NCBI GenBank assembly: GCA_020284085.1
Contig: JACEVL010000153.1
Location: 486,001-550,000 of the forward strand
Direction of reading: 5' to 3'
Length of the DNA: 64,000 nt
From: Aporrectodea caliginosa
Taxonomy: Eukaryota > Annelida > Clitellata > Crassiclitellata > Lumbricidae
Under the pieces are notes generated by a model. It had not been told where the DNA came from and did no database searches. It was given only the letters and a program-made list of their open reading frames with translations. Below are positions 42,600 through 53,604 of this stretch, one piece after another. Numbering within the stretch: the stretch's first letter is position 1; every line of letters begins with the position of its first letter. The position numbers and the translations under genes were made by a program.

Positions 42600-43070
42600 T
42601 TTCTGGCAGTGCCAGTCCCAAGCCTGGATAAAGGAGGGGACGACGCTAATGATCTTTGTTATCACAGTGTCGTTAAGCTTAAACTACTGCTACTTTCCTC
42701 ACATTAAAAACTCCGCCACTGTTTGTACTCTGACAGTGCCAGTCCCAAGCCTGGATAAAGAAGGGGGGGCGACGCTCATGGGCTTCGTTATCACACAGTG
42801 GTCGTTACACAGTAAACAAGCAACTTATCGTACTCTGTCAGTGCCAGTCTTAGCCTGGATAAAGAGGGAGGGCGACGCCAATGGTCTTTGTTACCACACA
42901 GTGTCGTTAAACTAAAACTACTTCCTAACATTAAATTCATAACACGCTAACGCTTATACGAGTTAACGCTGCCACTGACGATTTCGAGTAGCACCAGTCC
43001 GAAGCCAGGATGAAATAGGAGGGCGACCTGGGCCGTGCTAATGATTTTATTTATAACACAGCGTAAATAA
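42600..43070 (-). repeat. tandem R blocks, four copies
   Basis: CAGTGCCAGTCCCAAGCC recurs at 42607 and 42736, with diverged versions at 42840 and 42990, each followed by AGGGCGACG and CTTTGTTATCACA-like sequence. Spacing about 100-130 bases. Only head-to-tail series of R blocks in the window. Confidence 0.75.
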
Positions 43071-43129
43071 ATGAATCTGACCAGACTGACCACTAGTTTT
43101 ATTGAATATTTATGTAAGGTAAGGTGAAC

Positions 43130-43596
43130 ATAAGCGGTCGAACTCCACACCCATACTCTCGTAGTGCCAGTCCCAAGCATGGAAACACGAGGAGGGCCAA
43201 GACAACGACCATGGCATATATATAAGATGTCGTTAAACTTTGGTCAGTACAAAAATACGTCATTATCTATCTAAATACTGTATAGTACCACACTGTTATC
43301 CGTTCTAAAGACGCTTTGAAAGCTTTTGTAAATTGAAGTTAGAAATTCTGTCAGTCGAAAATGTCGATAACTGTAAGATTCTCGACATTGCTTCAATAGA
43401 TTCTCAGCGTAGCTATATAAAAATGCATTGATAATTCATTAACACTTTAACGTCGATCGTGTACTTAAAAAGACAGATAAACCAATGCCTATCGTCGCTA
43501 AGGTGTTAAACATACTTAGACACCTTTAAAACTATTTCCCATAACAATATATAAACGTCATCTTGCATGAAAGCCAATGAAATCTTTAATTCACGG
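43130..43596 (+). repeat. Seg4 copy 2
   Basis: AAGCGGTCGAACTCCACA, GACAACGACCATGGCATA, GTTAAACTTTGG and the PT module match 18270-18660. Confidence 0.7.
43518..43570 (+). promoter_or_regulatory. PT module
   Basis: AGACACCTTTAAAACT, 26 bases, TATATAAACG; the TTTCG element is replaced by TCTTGCATG. Confidence 0.55.
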
Positions 43597-44143
43597 TAGA
43601 GAGTGACGCGGGAAGACAATCTCGTCCCCATCCCCGCCCCGCAACAAGTAGGTCTTCCCCATCCCGCCCCATCCCGCAAGGTTTGTCCCCATCCCCGCCC
43701 CATCCCCGCAGGCTTTCTCCCCGTCCCCACCCCATCCCCGCAGGACGACATCACATTCCCCGCAAAAGTTTACACCAATTGAAATTTAAAAATAAGTTTT
43801 TAGCTTACAAAGCTATTTGTAGGCCTATTGCTGACTGTATGGTCTGTTATTATCTTATCGACAGTTTGCATTAACCAATTCCTGACTATTTCTGAGTAAC
43901 AGGCTTCAGGAAATATTAAAATCTCCTTATCAGTTCTCAAGTTCTTAACATCACCCGGGTTTCTTGCCGGCTCATTCCCATTACCGCGGTATTACCGCGA
44001 GGGTAAACCCCATTACCGCGGTATTGCCGCAATTGTTGTCCCCATTACCGCGGTATTACCGCAATTGTTGTCCCCATTACCGCGGGATTTACCGCGGTTA
44101 CCGCGGTTTCCCCGCGGGGAAATTCCCCATGTCACTCTCTAAT
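43597..44143. mobile_element. hAT-like element with GC-rich subterminal arrays
   Basis: Ends TAGAGAGTGAC and GTCACTCTCTA. ATTCACGG lies directly left (43589-43596) and two bases beyond the right end (44144-44151). The left interior repeats CCCCATCCCCGCCCC; the right repeats CCATTACCGCGGTATTACCG. No transposase. Confidence 0.75.
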
Positions 44144-44349
44144 ATTCACGGCAAGGAGTTAATAATTATTTCGAACGAATTGAAATAACAATTTTATTAT
44201 CGGGTTACTTCCTTACTCAGAGGTGTTGTCCCGCTTAAAAATTACGCTGTACATATCCACAGGTAATTCTTAATATCGCAAACATAATTATTCCTCGTGT
44301 TTTCCTTCAAAAGTAAAATGAACTGAAGAAACTCTCGCGTAAAAAGATA

Positions 44350-44840
44350 TATTTTTACAAGCGCTTACAGAATGGAGGCAAAGAAGGACCGAGAAGCTCT
44401 TGACGTAGGCTGCGAGGTGGCGCCAGAAGAAGCAGGAATAAAGGATGGTGACGTTAATCATCGTCATTAGCTTAGGGTGTCGTTAATCAGCAACTACATA
44501 GCAATCGCCGATGACTCTAAACTCTATAATAATTTACCTACTTCATCGAAAAAATGTGAAGGAAGGTCGACGTCAGTAATCCTGGTAGCTGCAAGATGTT
44601 TCTACCATTGGTTTTTTTCAATACACTCTCTGTGCTGTAAGGATTGCCAAATAAAACTAATCTGGCGAGTTTGACGTGAAGGATTCTGGCAGTAAAATGT
44701 TGGATAATTTAGCCTACATGGTCACTACAACTTCTATAATTATAGTGACGCTTGTTTGAAAAAGATAGCATACAAGTTGAAATCTACTTAGATACCTTTC
44801 ATACGCATTCGTACGAAACTATAATAATCATTGATTTCAA
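44350..44840 (+). repeat. Seg5 copy 3
   Basis: CTTACAGAATGGAGGCAAAG, GGATGGTGACGTTAATCATC and TAGCCTACATGGTCACTAC are nearly identical to 32790-33240. Confidence 0.8.
44790..44840 (+). promoter_or_regulatory. PT module
   Basis: AGATACCTTTCATACG, 26 bases, TATAATAATC, then GATTTCAATAAAC. Confidence 0.55.
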
Positions 44841-44869
44841 TAAACTGTTAGTTTCTTCCATTACAGTTG

Positions 44870-45310
44870 TGAGTGTAAAAGTAATATTAATGTCCAGAAT
44901 GATTACTAATCGACTGATGTGGTTTATAATAGAGAAGACTAATTTTTTTAATAACGCGCAGTCTGGTTATAGCAAAGCCTGATCTACTTTGGACCAGTTA
45001 AATCGCCAGCAGAACAGTATAAAGTAGTCCATAAACAATAATTGTTTCACTGTAACTATTTTCATAGATTTCAGCAAAACACAGGACTTGCTGTGGAAAG
45101 ACAGTCTCTTATTCAAAAGACGAAAATATGGGAATAAATAAAAATATTTAAAAGTGGATGAACGATTTCCTAAGGGATCGCAGTTTAAGAGTGAAATTAG
45201 GTAACACGCTGTGAGAAAAATTCTACTACACAGTGGTACACCACAGTGCAGCGTTACATCACCTATTTTAATAATGATGATGGTCAATGACATACCATCT
45301 ATCAATGTGT
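44870..45310 (+). pseudogene. LINE-h reverse transcriptase remnant (Jockey-group)
   Basis: Frames in order: MSRMITNRLMWFIIEKTNFF, NNAQSGYSKA, STLDQLN, IDFSKTQDLLWKDSLLF (motif A region), WMNDFLRDRSLRVKLGNTL and GTPQCSVTSPILIMMMVNDI, where the usual PQGS is PQCS. At least three frame breaks. The catalytic YADD part is missing. Confidence 0.8.
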
Positions 45311-45328
45311 TTGTTTAACCGTATCAGA

Positions 45329-45397
45329 GGAGATGGCCCGAATCCGTAGTCCATGCGTTACAAGGCTTGCACTCTAACTAGTCGGCCGCCATGTCGC
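45329..45397 (-). mobile_element. tRNA-like SINE head (SINE-C)
   Basis: Minus strand GGCGGCCGACTAGTTAGAG (A-box-like) and GGATTCGGGCC (B-box-like). The following CATCGGTTGACAACG body matches the 2302-2350 side. Confidence 0.5.
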
Positions 45398-46529
45398 ATG
45401 TCATCGGTTGACAACGTTTAAACAGTGTATAAAATTAATAGAGCGCTCTAGACAATCCCATTAATTGAACTAAGTAAGTAGCCTATTATATCGAAAATAA
45501 CTATACATCGCAACTTTAACGGGAAGCTTATTATTATTTTCCCTCGAAGATGAACGTGCCATATGTAGAGCCCTGCGCCGGCCGCGCCGCGCCGCCGCCG
45601 CCGACATATTTTTGACGCCGCCGCCGCCGATTTTTGTGAATCGGCGCGCCGACGCCGCCGCCGCCGATAATTTCACGGCGCGCCGCCGATGCCACGGTGA
45701 AGTGTTTAATTGTTTTGTTGCATTTTTCATGTTTTGCATGATTTCACGATAAATTGTTGCTTCAGTGGGTAATAGAAGTAGACACAGACAGATATACAGC
45801 CAGACAGAGACAGCCAGACAGACAGCCAGACAGACATACAGAGACAAAGACAGAGAGACACAGGCAGACGGCAGACAGATGATGGGATGGATAGATAGAT
45901 AGATGGTTTTGGTGGGATGGATGGATGGGTTCATGGATGGATGGTTGGATTGAATGACTGATAGATAGATTGAATAGACGGATAGGAATAAGAGAAGATC
46001 GAAAAGGTCCTCTGTTTTACATGCATCCTACATATATATGTAAGACAGAGGATATATTATATATACGGTGATTGAATTGTCGGGGGGTTGGGAGCGTTCA
46101 ACCTTCGAATTCATTTTCAACCCCTCCAGCTAATTCCATAAAATTACCTGTGGGGTTAAGTTAACCCATCAGTGCAGCTTTCAGTGAATGGACGTACATG
46201 TAATGAATACTTTATTATAATCAATGCAATATCGGCAGTATTAGGTCATAGGCCTGGGGCGACCGCCCTCGCATCCCTCCTGGTTGTGTGCCGGCGCCTC
46301 TCACGACCAGACCCGCCCGTCATGGTGCGCTGCTATAACGGGCCACGTCTTGGCATGGGTGAGGTTTAGTTCTTTTCTTAACCCAAATAATGTGCTTCCC
46401 AAGTATTGCTGTTCTGTCTATCTTAAGGTGTGTAAGTAGGGAGGGGCAGGAGGGGAAGACAGACAGCATCGACATGCCACGGAAGATTGGCATAACCCTA
46501 AATTGACTCTCATTTTCCGAGTGAACAAA

Positions 46530-46712
<183 letters not shown>

Positions 46713-47334
46713 GATTTATGCTAAAAGTTCCGAAGTGTAAGAGTCATCCATTCACAAAACGCATAGGGGCCTACACAGTGAATGAGTCATCCTTGATATG
46801 ATACCCCATCTGATCATCTTGCAGGCTTAAGCATATCCATCACCAAATTAGCACATGCAGTTCATGATCCAACAGTGTAATATAATTATATCAAATTATT
46901 AATGCATCTAAACCCAAGTCATACAGCGTTTTGGATAGGCATGCATTTTAAGAAATTGCAAATCGCTAAGTAGCCTACTAGTGGCTTTCGGATTGGCGAT
47001 CTGCAAATTAAACTGCTATGGATTAAACTGCTATGAAACAAAGACTATTTGGTATTTATAAAATCATTTCATGTTCTTGAAATAAATAATATTAACTTTA
47101 ATTGTGATAAATTGCATATAATTGTAAATAGTATAGCGATGGTTGAAGCTACTAAAAGCAAACTCGCGGAAAAGCAGTTTTTGATATAAAAACAGATGGC
47201 ACCAGGACTCCTTCATCTATAGGTACAGGATGCACTCTTCCTGTTACGTTGACTCAGGTTTTAGCAATTTGAAAATAATTTAAATTAATTACTTGTGATA
47301 CGCCGTGGAGGCCTGGAGGGGTTTATGGTAAAAT

Positions 47335-47500
47335 TAATGGTAACACTATGGCACGAAGAGTAGAAGATCAGCATAGACGCGGGATCAATTCCCGCTACCC
47401 TTCAAAGATCGACTCAGCCTTTCATTCGCCATATGGCGTTCGTAAAATGAGCAGTAGGACGTGATGGGCCCCGTTCATGGCTGCCACACAGTTAAATTCG
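47335..47500 (+). mobile_element. repeat family E
   Basis: TGGTAACACTATGGCACGAAG, GCGGGATCAATTCCCGC and CAGCCTTTCATTCGCC match 11335-11500. Nested in the hAT-like element. Confidence 0.55.
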
Positions 47501-48069
47501 ATTTATTTAATAACTTGTGATAATCCGTTCATACTATGAATTGTAATCATACTGCAGTGTGTCAGTTTGAAATAATAAACGAAAATTATTATAATTATTT
47601 ATAATTGTGTCTTATGGTCAGCAATTCGTTTACTTAAGGCTTATGGCGTTCTTGGAAATTGAACGTAGACCCTGTTTTATAGTTTTTATATTAATTTCAA
47701 TAAATGTCTGGTTTGCTATTATTGTCTCTAGTCAAACTCAAGCACGACTCAAACTACATCCTAACTACGAGTGACAGCTGATTCCTATCAGCACTTAAAT
47801 AATAAAGCAATTTGTTCAGATGACAGCTTAAAATTCTAGAGTTACAGTGTGGAAATTCTAACTATTTCAAAAGTTCGGACGCCGATTTGACCCCCTCATA
47901 GACTTTTGGATCCGTCACTGGCGCCGACCACGCCGCGCCGCGCCGCCGCCGCCGCCGATTTTTGTGGGTCGGCGGCGCGCCGCCGCCGCCGACCAAAAAT
48001 GACCGGCGCGCCGCCGCCGACGCTATGAAGTCGGCGCAGAGCTCTAGCCATATGTCCCCTAATTATGTG

Positions 48070-48500
48070 TAGGTGTGCTTAGGTCTGTCTGTGCGCAAGT
48101 TTATGCATAGGTGCGCGTGTTTGCGCGTGTGTGGGTGCGTGTGCTCGTGTGTGGGTGGGTGTGCGCGTGTGTGCGCGTGTGTGGGCGTGTGTGTGTGGTT
48201 GTGTTTGCAAATCGACCTACATGTATATTATGTTTACAGAACAAATATAGTAAAATAACTGTTCTATTCATTCTCGTTCAGATGACGATTGGTGAGGATA
48301 AAAGACCGGGTCTTTTTTGGTTGATTAATTATTAAACATTTTGCCGTGTGGTGATGATTATATCAAAGTGTGATATACGGTAAGTGCTGCATTAGGGATA
48401 CAGTTACATTGTTTTTGTCTGTATCAAAGCCAGTAAAGAACTGACGCTACATTTATTGAACCGCCTGTTTAACGACATCTTCTGGCTGAAAACAGCATTG
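48070..48500 (+). repeat. Seg1 copy 4
   Basis: GT/GC-rich tract, GTTTGCAAATCGACCTACA, GACGATTGGTGAGGATAA and CCGCCTGTTTAACGACATC with a G-U rich Q stem (GGTGTC/GATGTC on the minus strand). Confidence 0.75.
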
Positions 48501-48689
48501 ACACCAACGCTTGCTTTCAACAAATCCCAGCAATGTCTATAACATTATGACGGTTAGTAGTAGTATCAGTTAAACGACACCGTGCGATAACAAAGACATT
48601 AGCGTCGCCCTCCTCCTTTATTCAGGCTTGGGACTGGCACTGACATAGTACGATTAGTGGCGGAGTTATTATTACGGTTAGATCCACGG

Positions 48690-48730
48690 TTTAACGGCAG
48701 CTTATGACAACATAGGCCGTTGCTGCCGAC
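48690..48730 (-). ncRNA. Q hairpin with alternative stem
   Basis: Arms CGGCAGC (48695-48701) and GCTGCCG (48722-48728) are perfectly complementary. On the minus strand the loop is AACGGCCTATGTTGTCATAA and GTTAAAC follows. Against the common CGACGTC/GATGTCG stem four positions differ, all with compensation. The PT module at 48795 lies upstream. Confidence 0.55.
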
Positions 48731-48794
48731 AAAGATTATTTGTTGGCATAATTATTACAGCTCTTTACAGCTCACATAATATATTATATTGTAG

Positions 48795-48841
48795 AAACAG
48801 AAGATTATTATAGCGTAGGATATAATCATTGTGAGGGTGTC
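48795..48841 (-). promoter_or_regulatory. PT module
   Basis: Minus strand: AGACACCCTCACAATG, 26 bases, TATAATAATC, then CTGTTTCTACAAT. The Q hairpin lies about 85 bases on. Confidence 0.6.
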
Positions 48842-49020
48842 TAATTCGACATGGCCATTTTATCGGCTAGCGTTGGTAAGTCTCCAATATTTAACGACAT
48901 CTTGCGGTTTCAAGAGGTATTGACACGGCCTAACACTTTAAACTACCTTAATCAGATACCATTAGCTAATCGGCGAATGGATGGATGGATCCAGAGTTTT
49001 ACCAAAACGTAATAATAATA

Positions 49021-49100
49021 GAGGCCCTTAGAATAAAAGCGGACCAAGTCCTTATTTAATCCTATGGACTTGGTCCACTGACTGTTATTCTAAGGGGCTC
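49021..49100. mobile_element. 80-bp palindromic MITE
   Basis: GAGGCCCTTAGAATAA pairs with TTATTCTAAGGGGCTC; inside, GGACCAAGTCC pairs with GGACTTGGTCC. Lies in the Q block of Seg2, before GTATGGCAAC. Confidence 0.8.
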
Positions 49101-49499
49101 GTATGGCAACAAAGGTTTTGATGCCGACAGAAATTATTTTGAACAGTTCACGTCATTCCTATGGCATAGGCGTAAAACATTATTTTCAGGCGATCTTATC
49201 CTGATTCTACTCCTATGCCTCCACACGACTATCACCGATTACCACCGTAGCCCCATGCTGTCTCCTCAGCTTGACCTCCTCGGATTATGACCTGGCATCG
49301 AACCACACAAAACAACCTGGCTATTGCGAACTTAATTTTATATAGCGCCGATAAATAAGCTGGTGTCTCTGACACGTCTTTTGTGTTGCGCTGTGAAATT
49401 TCGGAGATTTACATTGCATAAAGTAGGGCGGATTGGTTAATTACTATTTAACGACAGCATGTCATAACAACGACGATTAGCGTCGCCTTCGCCTTTATT

Positions 49500-49553
49500 A
49501 GACACCTTTAATTCGTTTCTAACAGATCCTATATAAATGTAATTTGCTCAATC
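49500..49553 (+). promoter_or_regulatory. PT module
   Basis: AGACACCTTTAATTCG, 26 bases, TATATAAATG, then TTTGCTCAATCG. R block about 75 bases on. Confidence 0.65.
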
Positions 49554-50063
49554 GTTTGTGTTCTAGTTCCTGGTAAACTGTAGGTTAGTAACTGTTTTAC
49601 GACACTGTCGAAATAAAACATTCAACGAAAATTGACGAAGATCTCCTCCTTTTTCCAGGCTTGGGCCTGGCACCACTAGAAGACCACAGTGGCGGATTTA
49701 TATGGGAGAGGCTGGGGATAGGTAAATGGTAACATGACTGGTGCGCACAGCATTAGTGTTAGTGTAGTGCAGAGTGTGGAGTGCCTACTTTGTGAATAAA
49801 TGCTCTAAATAAATTGAAGTAAATGTTTCAGAAATTGTTGAAAACGTAAGTTTTTAAGACGCATAAACTTCCAAGAAAAACATAGATTTTTGATCATAAA
49901 AATAGAAACAATTCAAAGGTAGCTCCGTTGTTGCCCACACTCTTGTAATGCCAGTCCAAAGACTGACTAAAGAAGGGAGCACTGATAATCATCCTTGTTA
50001 TGAGATGGCGTCGTTAAGCATCAACTAACCAACCTATTATGATTATTTTGTTCAAGAATTAAC

Positions 50064-50124
50064 CTGGCGATGAATCGAAAACTAAATGAATATAGAGCCT
50101 GAAAGAAACGATTTAAAGGTGTCT
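50064..50124 (-). promoter_or_regulatory. PT module
   Basis: Minus strand: AGACACCTTTAAATCG, 26 bases, TATATTCATT, then GTTTTCGATTCATCGCC. An R block (GCTTAACGACGCC) follows on the minus strand. Confidence 0.65.
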
Positions 50125-50147
50125 AAATGCTGGATAAAATAGGAGGG

Positions 50148-50181
50148 CGACGTCAATCATCTTTTTTATAACACAACGTCG
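50148..50181 (-). ncRNA. R hairpin
   Basis: Minus strand arms CGACGTT and GACGTCG, with ATAAAAAAGATGAT between. One inner pair is T-A instead of C-G and the closing pair is U-G. Confidence 0.35.
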
Positions 50182-50430
50182 ATAAATAGTAATTAACCAA
50201 TTAATCACTGATTGCGGTATTGGAATTGGCGACTATTAATATTATTTCAAAAGTTTAACGACATCTTTTTAATATATCATAAAATTATATGCCAGCAAAT
50301 TTATTAGGCATATTCATTCATATTTATCCAGCTTAAGATTCACACATGTTAAATTGTAACATGTGATGTATTAGAGATTGCTGTTTCCATTGCTAAGCGA
50401 CAGTACATATGAACGCATTAGCAAGCAAAG

Positions 50431-50668
50431 TATTGTATTGTATTGTATTGTATTTGAACAATTGTTATAGCGCCCCTACCAGATTGCCTATTCAGAGGCG
50501 CTCCCGACTACTGCGCGAACGCTGAATCGGAGTTTCACGCCGAAGCGCATGAGCAATTGCGAGTGAAGGACTTGCCCAGGGTCCCTACGCCGCAGCTTTG
50601 AGGTGGATTCGAACCCGCAACCCTCCAGCTGCAAGGCACCGAACATACCCCTACACCACCGCGCCCCT
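50431..50668 (-). mobile_element. SINE-A, right monomer, long target duplication
   Basis: Complete right monomer. CGACAGTACATATGAA plus a GC-TTAG stretch occurs on both sides (about 50399 and 50670) with two mismatches, suggesting a duplication of about 24 bp. Confidence 0.88.
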
Positions 50669-50851
50669 ACGACAGTACATATGAATGCGTTAGTCTGATT
50701 GTGCGAGTGTGCTATGGCATCAAAGGCCGTTGACGGAAATTACTTTTGGCATATTACAGCTCAATTAAATGTTGTTAAACATTCCATACTAATTACTGAC
50801 TGGCTAATAGCGACGCTGTTTTAAAATTATAGGCTTTTATTAAAACCTAGA

Positions 50852-50903
50852 CAGACACCTTTTAAAAGTATTCTGGCGGTTCTATAATAGTCAATGATTT
50901 CGA
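50852..50903 (+). promoter_or_regulatory. PT module
   Basis: CAGACACCTTTTAAAAG, 26 bases, TATAATAG, then TGATTTCGAATT. Confidence 0.6.
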
Positions 50904-51229
50904 ATTATTGCTTTGTCTAAATGGTACACGGTCAAACCATAGTCAACCAATAAAATTTTAATTTAATGTTGTGATACGTAACTGAACAAATTTTACAAAT
51001 ATAATTATTCTGTGTGAAAAATCGATTTAAACGGACGCAAATCATCTTTGTTATGACACAGTGTCGATATACTAGCCTACCAACACTGCTTCTACTCTAT
51101 CAGCGCCAGTCCTAAGATAGAGGAAAGGCGAATGGCGACCTTAGTCATCTTTATTAGGACACAGCGTCGTTACAGACCACATAACCAACCAATAATAATT
51201 ATTAATCGCCGTGCTATTGTTGGTCGCTT

Positions 51230-51680
51230 TGAAGTCTCTTTTCAGTGGCCATTAAGTCTTTTCTCGGTGGCTATACAAGTTCTGATGTTCATATTTTTCC
51301 TGCTCCATAGGCCCTCTGAAGCCTCAACAGCTCACTTTTATTCATTTTTGTCACCGTAAACGTTAATTTTGCTTCATTTAAAGCTAAATCAGAAATTTAT
51401 TTACAGAAATTTTGAAAATATATAGGCTACAGTTACGTCAAATTTATTTATATATTATGATTAGTTGTTATCTAACACTTATAGAAATATAAATTTATTA
51501 CGGATTTAATACGAATTATTTCAGGTAATTTTATGCACATTTTCATATAATAAAATTATATAAGCAATTTACTATGCATATTCATTCAAATTTATTCCAG
51601 TTTATGATTCACACATTTTAAATGTTAAAATGTGACAAATTACAGATTGCCCATTTAAGTATTTAACGACATCTTATACC
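51230..51680 (+). repeat. Seg7 copy 3
   Basis: CTTTTCAGTGGCCATTAAG, TTTTGTCACCGTAAACG and TTATTTCAGGTAATTTTATG match the other copies. Confidence 0.75.
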
Positions 51681-51769
51681 TGCCAGGGTCGTTAAACTCG
51701 ACCTTACCTTACTTATGAAAGCATCATGTTGGGTGTATAATAGTTAGCTATTGGATGGATGGGTTCGGA

Positions 51770-51811
51770 GTTTAACGACATCTTATGGCAACAAAAGCCC
51801 TTGACGTCGAC
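51770..51811 (-). ncRNA. Q hairpin
   Basis: Minus strand arms CGACGTC and GATGTCG; loop AAGGGCTTTTGTTGCCATAA; GTTAAAC follows. Confidence 0.4.
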
Positions 51812-51846
51812 AGAAATTATTTTGAACAATTATCACCGTTCCTACG

Positions 51847-52183
51847 GGTCGGTTTATCAGAGATTAATTTCTCGGATCTTTACTGCGGGTGGCTCGGTCG
51901 CATTATAAACGTGGAGTACAATACAACACACAATACAACACATCACAATACAACTGGGGCGCGGTGGTTTAGGGGTATGCTCGGTGCCTTGCAGCTGGAG
52001 GGTTGCGGGTTCGAATCCACCTCAAAGTCGCCGCGTAGGGACCCTGGGCAAGTCCTTCACTCGCAATTGCTCATGCGCTTCGGCGTGAAACTCCGATTCA
52101 GCGTTCGCGCAGTAGTCGGGAGCGCCTCTGAATGGGAAATCTGGTAGGGGCGCTATAACAAGTGTTCAAATACAATACAATAC
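51847..52183 (+). mobile_element. SINE-A, 5'-truncated dimer
   Basis: Starts at GGTCGGTTTATCAGAG in the left monomer, so the left head is lost; right monomer and tail are complete. Inserted after CACCGTTCCTACG of a Q-containing block. Confidence 0.85.
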
Positions 52184-52244
52184 TAAATCTATAGACCATA
52201 TTATTAATGTATTGGCTTATGAGCTTCGCATCCACAGTTGGTTA

Positions 52245-52570
52245 GTTGCTGTTTAACGACGATGTATCATAACAAAGATGATTAACGTCGCCCTCCTGCC
52301 TTATCCTGCTTGGGACAGACCCACACTCGAAAATAAGAAGCAGATATTTCGGTGTGTCGAATTTTTAGCGGAGTTCTCTAACACCGTAAGTGGAACAGAA
52401 AATAGGAAATCTTTTTCTGACCAGGTGGAAATTTGAATCCCCTACTTCTTGGCTTTGAGACGAGCGTGCTAATCACTAAACTATCGCACAACTGGACTCC
52501 TCTAAAGTAGTTTCAACCCATCTTATAGCCCAGCAATGATCAATTCGTTCAAATGCTGCTACTAACTGTC
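52245..52570 (+). repeat. Seg6 copy 5
   Basis: R block, GTGGAAATTTGAATCCCC, CTACTTCTTGGC and CTAAACTATCGCAC match 7165-7450. Confidence 0.7.
52257..52290 (+). ncRNA. R hairpin
   Basis: Arms CGACG and CGTCG; between them ATCATAACAAAGATGATTA, close to the consensus loop. Confidence 0.4.
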
Positions 52571-52635
52571 AGATGACCAATCAATGAGTAATTCTGACAC
52601 GGGATCTAGAGCTTGAGGGTAGGATCCAGAGTTCA

Positions 52636-52707
52636 ACACTGAATTAGGTCGGGAGCTCCTCTGAAGCGTTTTTATAAATGTTCCACTTACAATTACAATT
52701 ACAATTA
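52636..52707 (+). mobile_element. short LINE/SINE 3' tail insertion, (ACAATT)n
   Basis: GGTCGGGAGCTCCTCTGAAG, TTTTTATAAATGTTCC and three ACAATT units; inserted in a Q block (AGAGTTCAAC / GCGATATCC). Same tail type at 59739-59786. Confidence 0.65.
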
Positions 52708-52779
52708 GCGATATCCAATGGAAGCAAAGGCCGTTGACGTCGACAGAGATTATTTAAAAAAGTTCTCTTCGTTCCTGAG

Positions 52780-53180
52780 ACATAAATGGGTTCCTGTTCT
52801 TCTAGGAGTTCCACAGGGCTCTGTCCTAGGACCCTTCTTTTCATTCTGTTCACGGCTGATCTTAGTTTATTAATTTCTAATCACTCCGCCAAGGGTCACC
52901 TCTTTGCTGACGACGTCCAGGCTTACGTCCATGGTTCTCCTTCAGCTCAACTCGTTCTTGCTGGCTGTATTAATTAACGCTCTTTGTCGTGACTTACACC
53001 TAAGGATGTCTTCAAATCGCCTCTCTCTCAATTCCTCCAAAACTCAACTCATCTGGTTTGGCACACCCCAACAACTCCAAAAACTTGACCTTTTGCTTCT
53101 TGCTGGAAACTTCCCCCAGTTCACTTTCTCAAGCAACAAATTTCTAGAGTTTAGTAGAAAAAAAGATGTGCAAATCTGAG
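52780..53180 (+). pseudogene. LINE-f RT core fragment
   Basis: VPQGSVLGP and LLFILFTADLSLLISNHS, KGHLFADDVQAYVHG (FADD in place of YADD), then after frame shifts LRMSSNRLSLNSSKTQLIWF. RT motifs B and C of a CR1/Jockey-group LINE. Both ends are truncated. Confidence 0.85.
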
Positions 53181-53187
53181 GACTGAG

Positions 53188-53248
53188 TTAACAATTGAAC
53201 GAAACTTACGTTTATATCCTGTTTGAGCGAAACAATTTAGAGGTGTCT
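53188..53248 (-). promoter_or_regulatory. PT module
   Basis: Minus strand: AGACACCTCTAAATTG, 26 bases, GATATAAACG, then GTTTCGTTCAATTG. Confidence 0.6.
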
Positions 53249-53298
53249 AATTATATGAAATGGAGTAGGGCGACGCTAATTATCTTTATTATTATTAT

Positions 53299-53597
53299 TG
53301 TATTGTATTGTATTGTATTTGAACACTTGTTATAGCGCCTCTATCAGATTTCCCATTCAGAGGCGCTCCCGACTACTGCTTTAGTCGGAGTTTCACGCCG
53401 AAGCGCACGAGCAATTGCGAGTGAAGAACTTGCCCAGGGTCCCTACGCGACGGCTTTGAGGTGGATTCGAACCCGCAACCCTCCAGCTGCAAGGCACCGA
53501 ACATACCCCTATACCACCGCGCCCCAGTATATTGTGTTGTGTTGTGTGTTGTATTGTACTCCACGTTTATAATGCGACCGAGCCACCCGCAGTAAAG
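53299..53597 (-). mobile_element. SINE-A, right monomer plus linker
   Basis: Tail (TATTG)n, right monomer, linker ATTATAAACGTGG and GCGGGTGGCTCGGTC of the left monomer, then truncated. A GGTACTTG element lies 8 bases beyond. Confidence 0.85.
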
Positions 53598-53604
53598 ATT
53601 ATTA

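Larger units (their letters stand above)
48842..49710 (+). repeat. Seg2 copy
   Basis: CGACATGGCCATTTTATCG, a Q block split by a small inverted-repeat element, LINE-a 3' end (49190-49430), PT module and R block with CAGTGGCGGATTTATATG. Confidence 0.75.
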
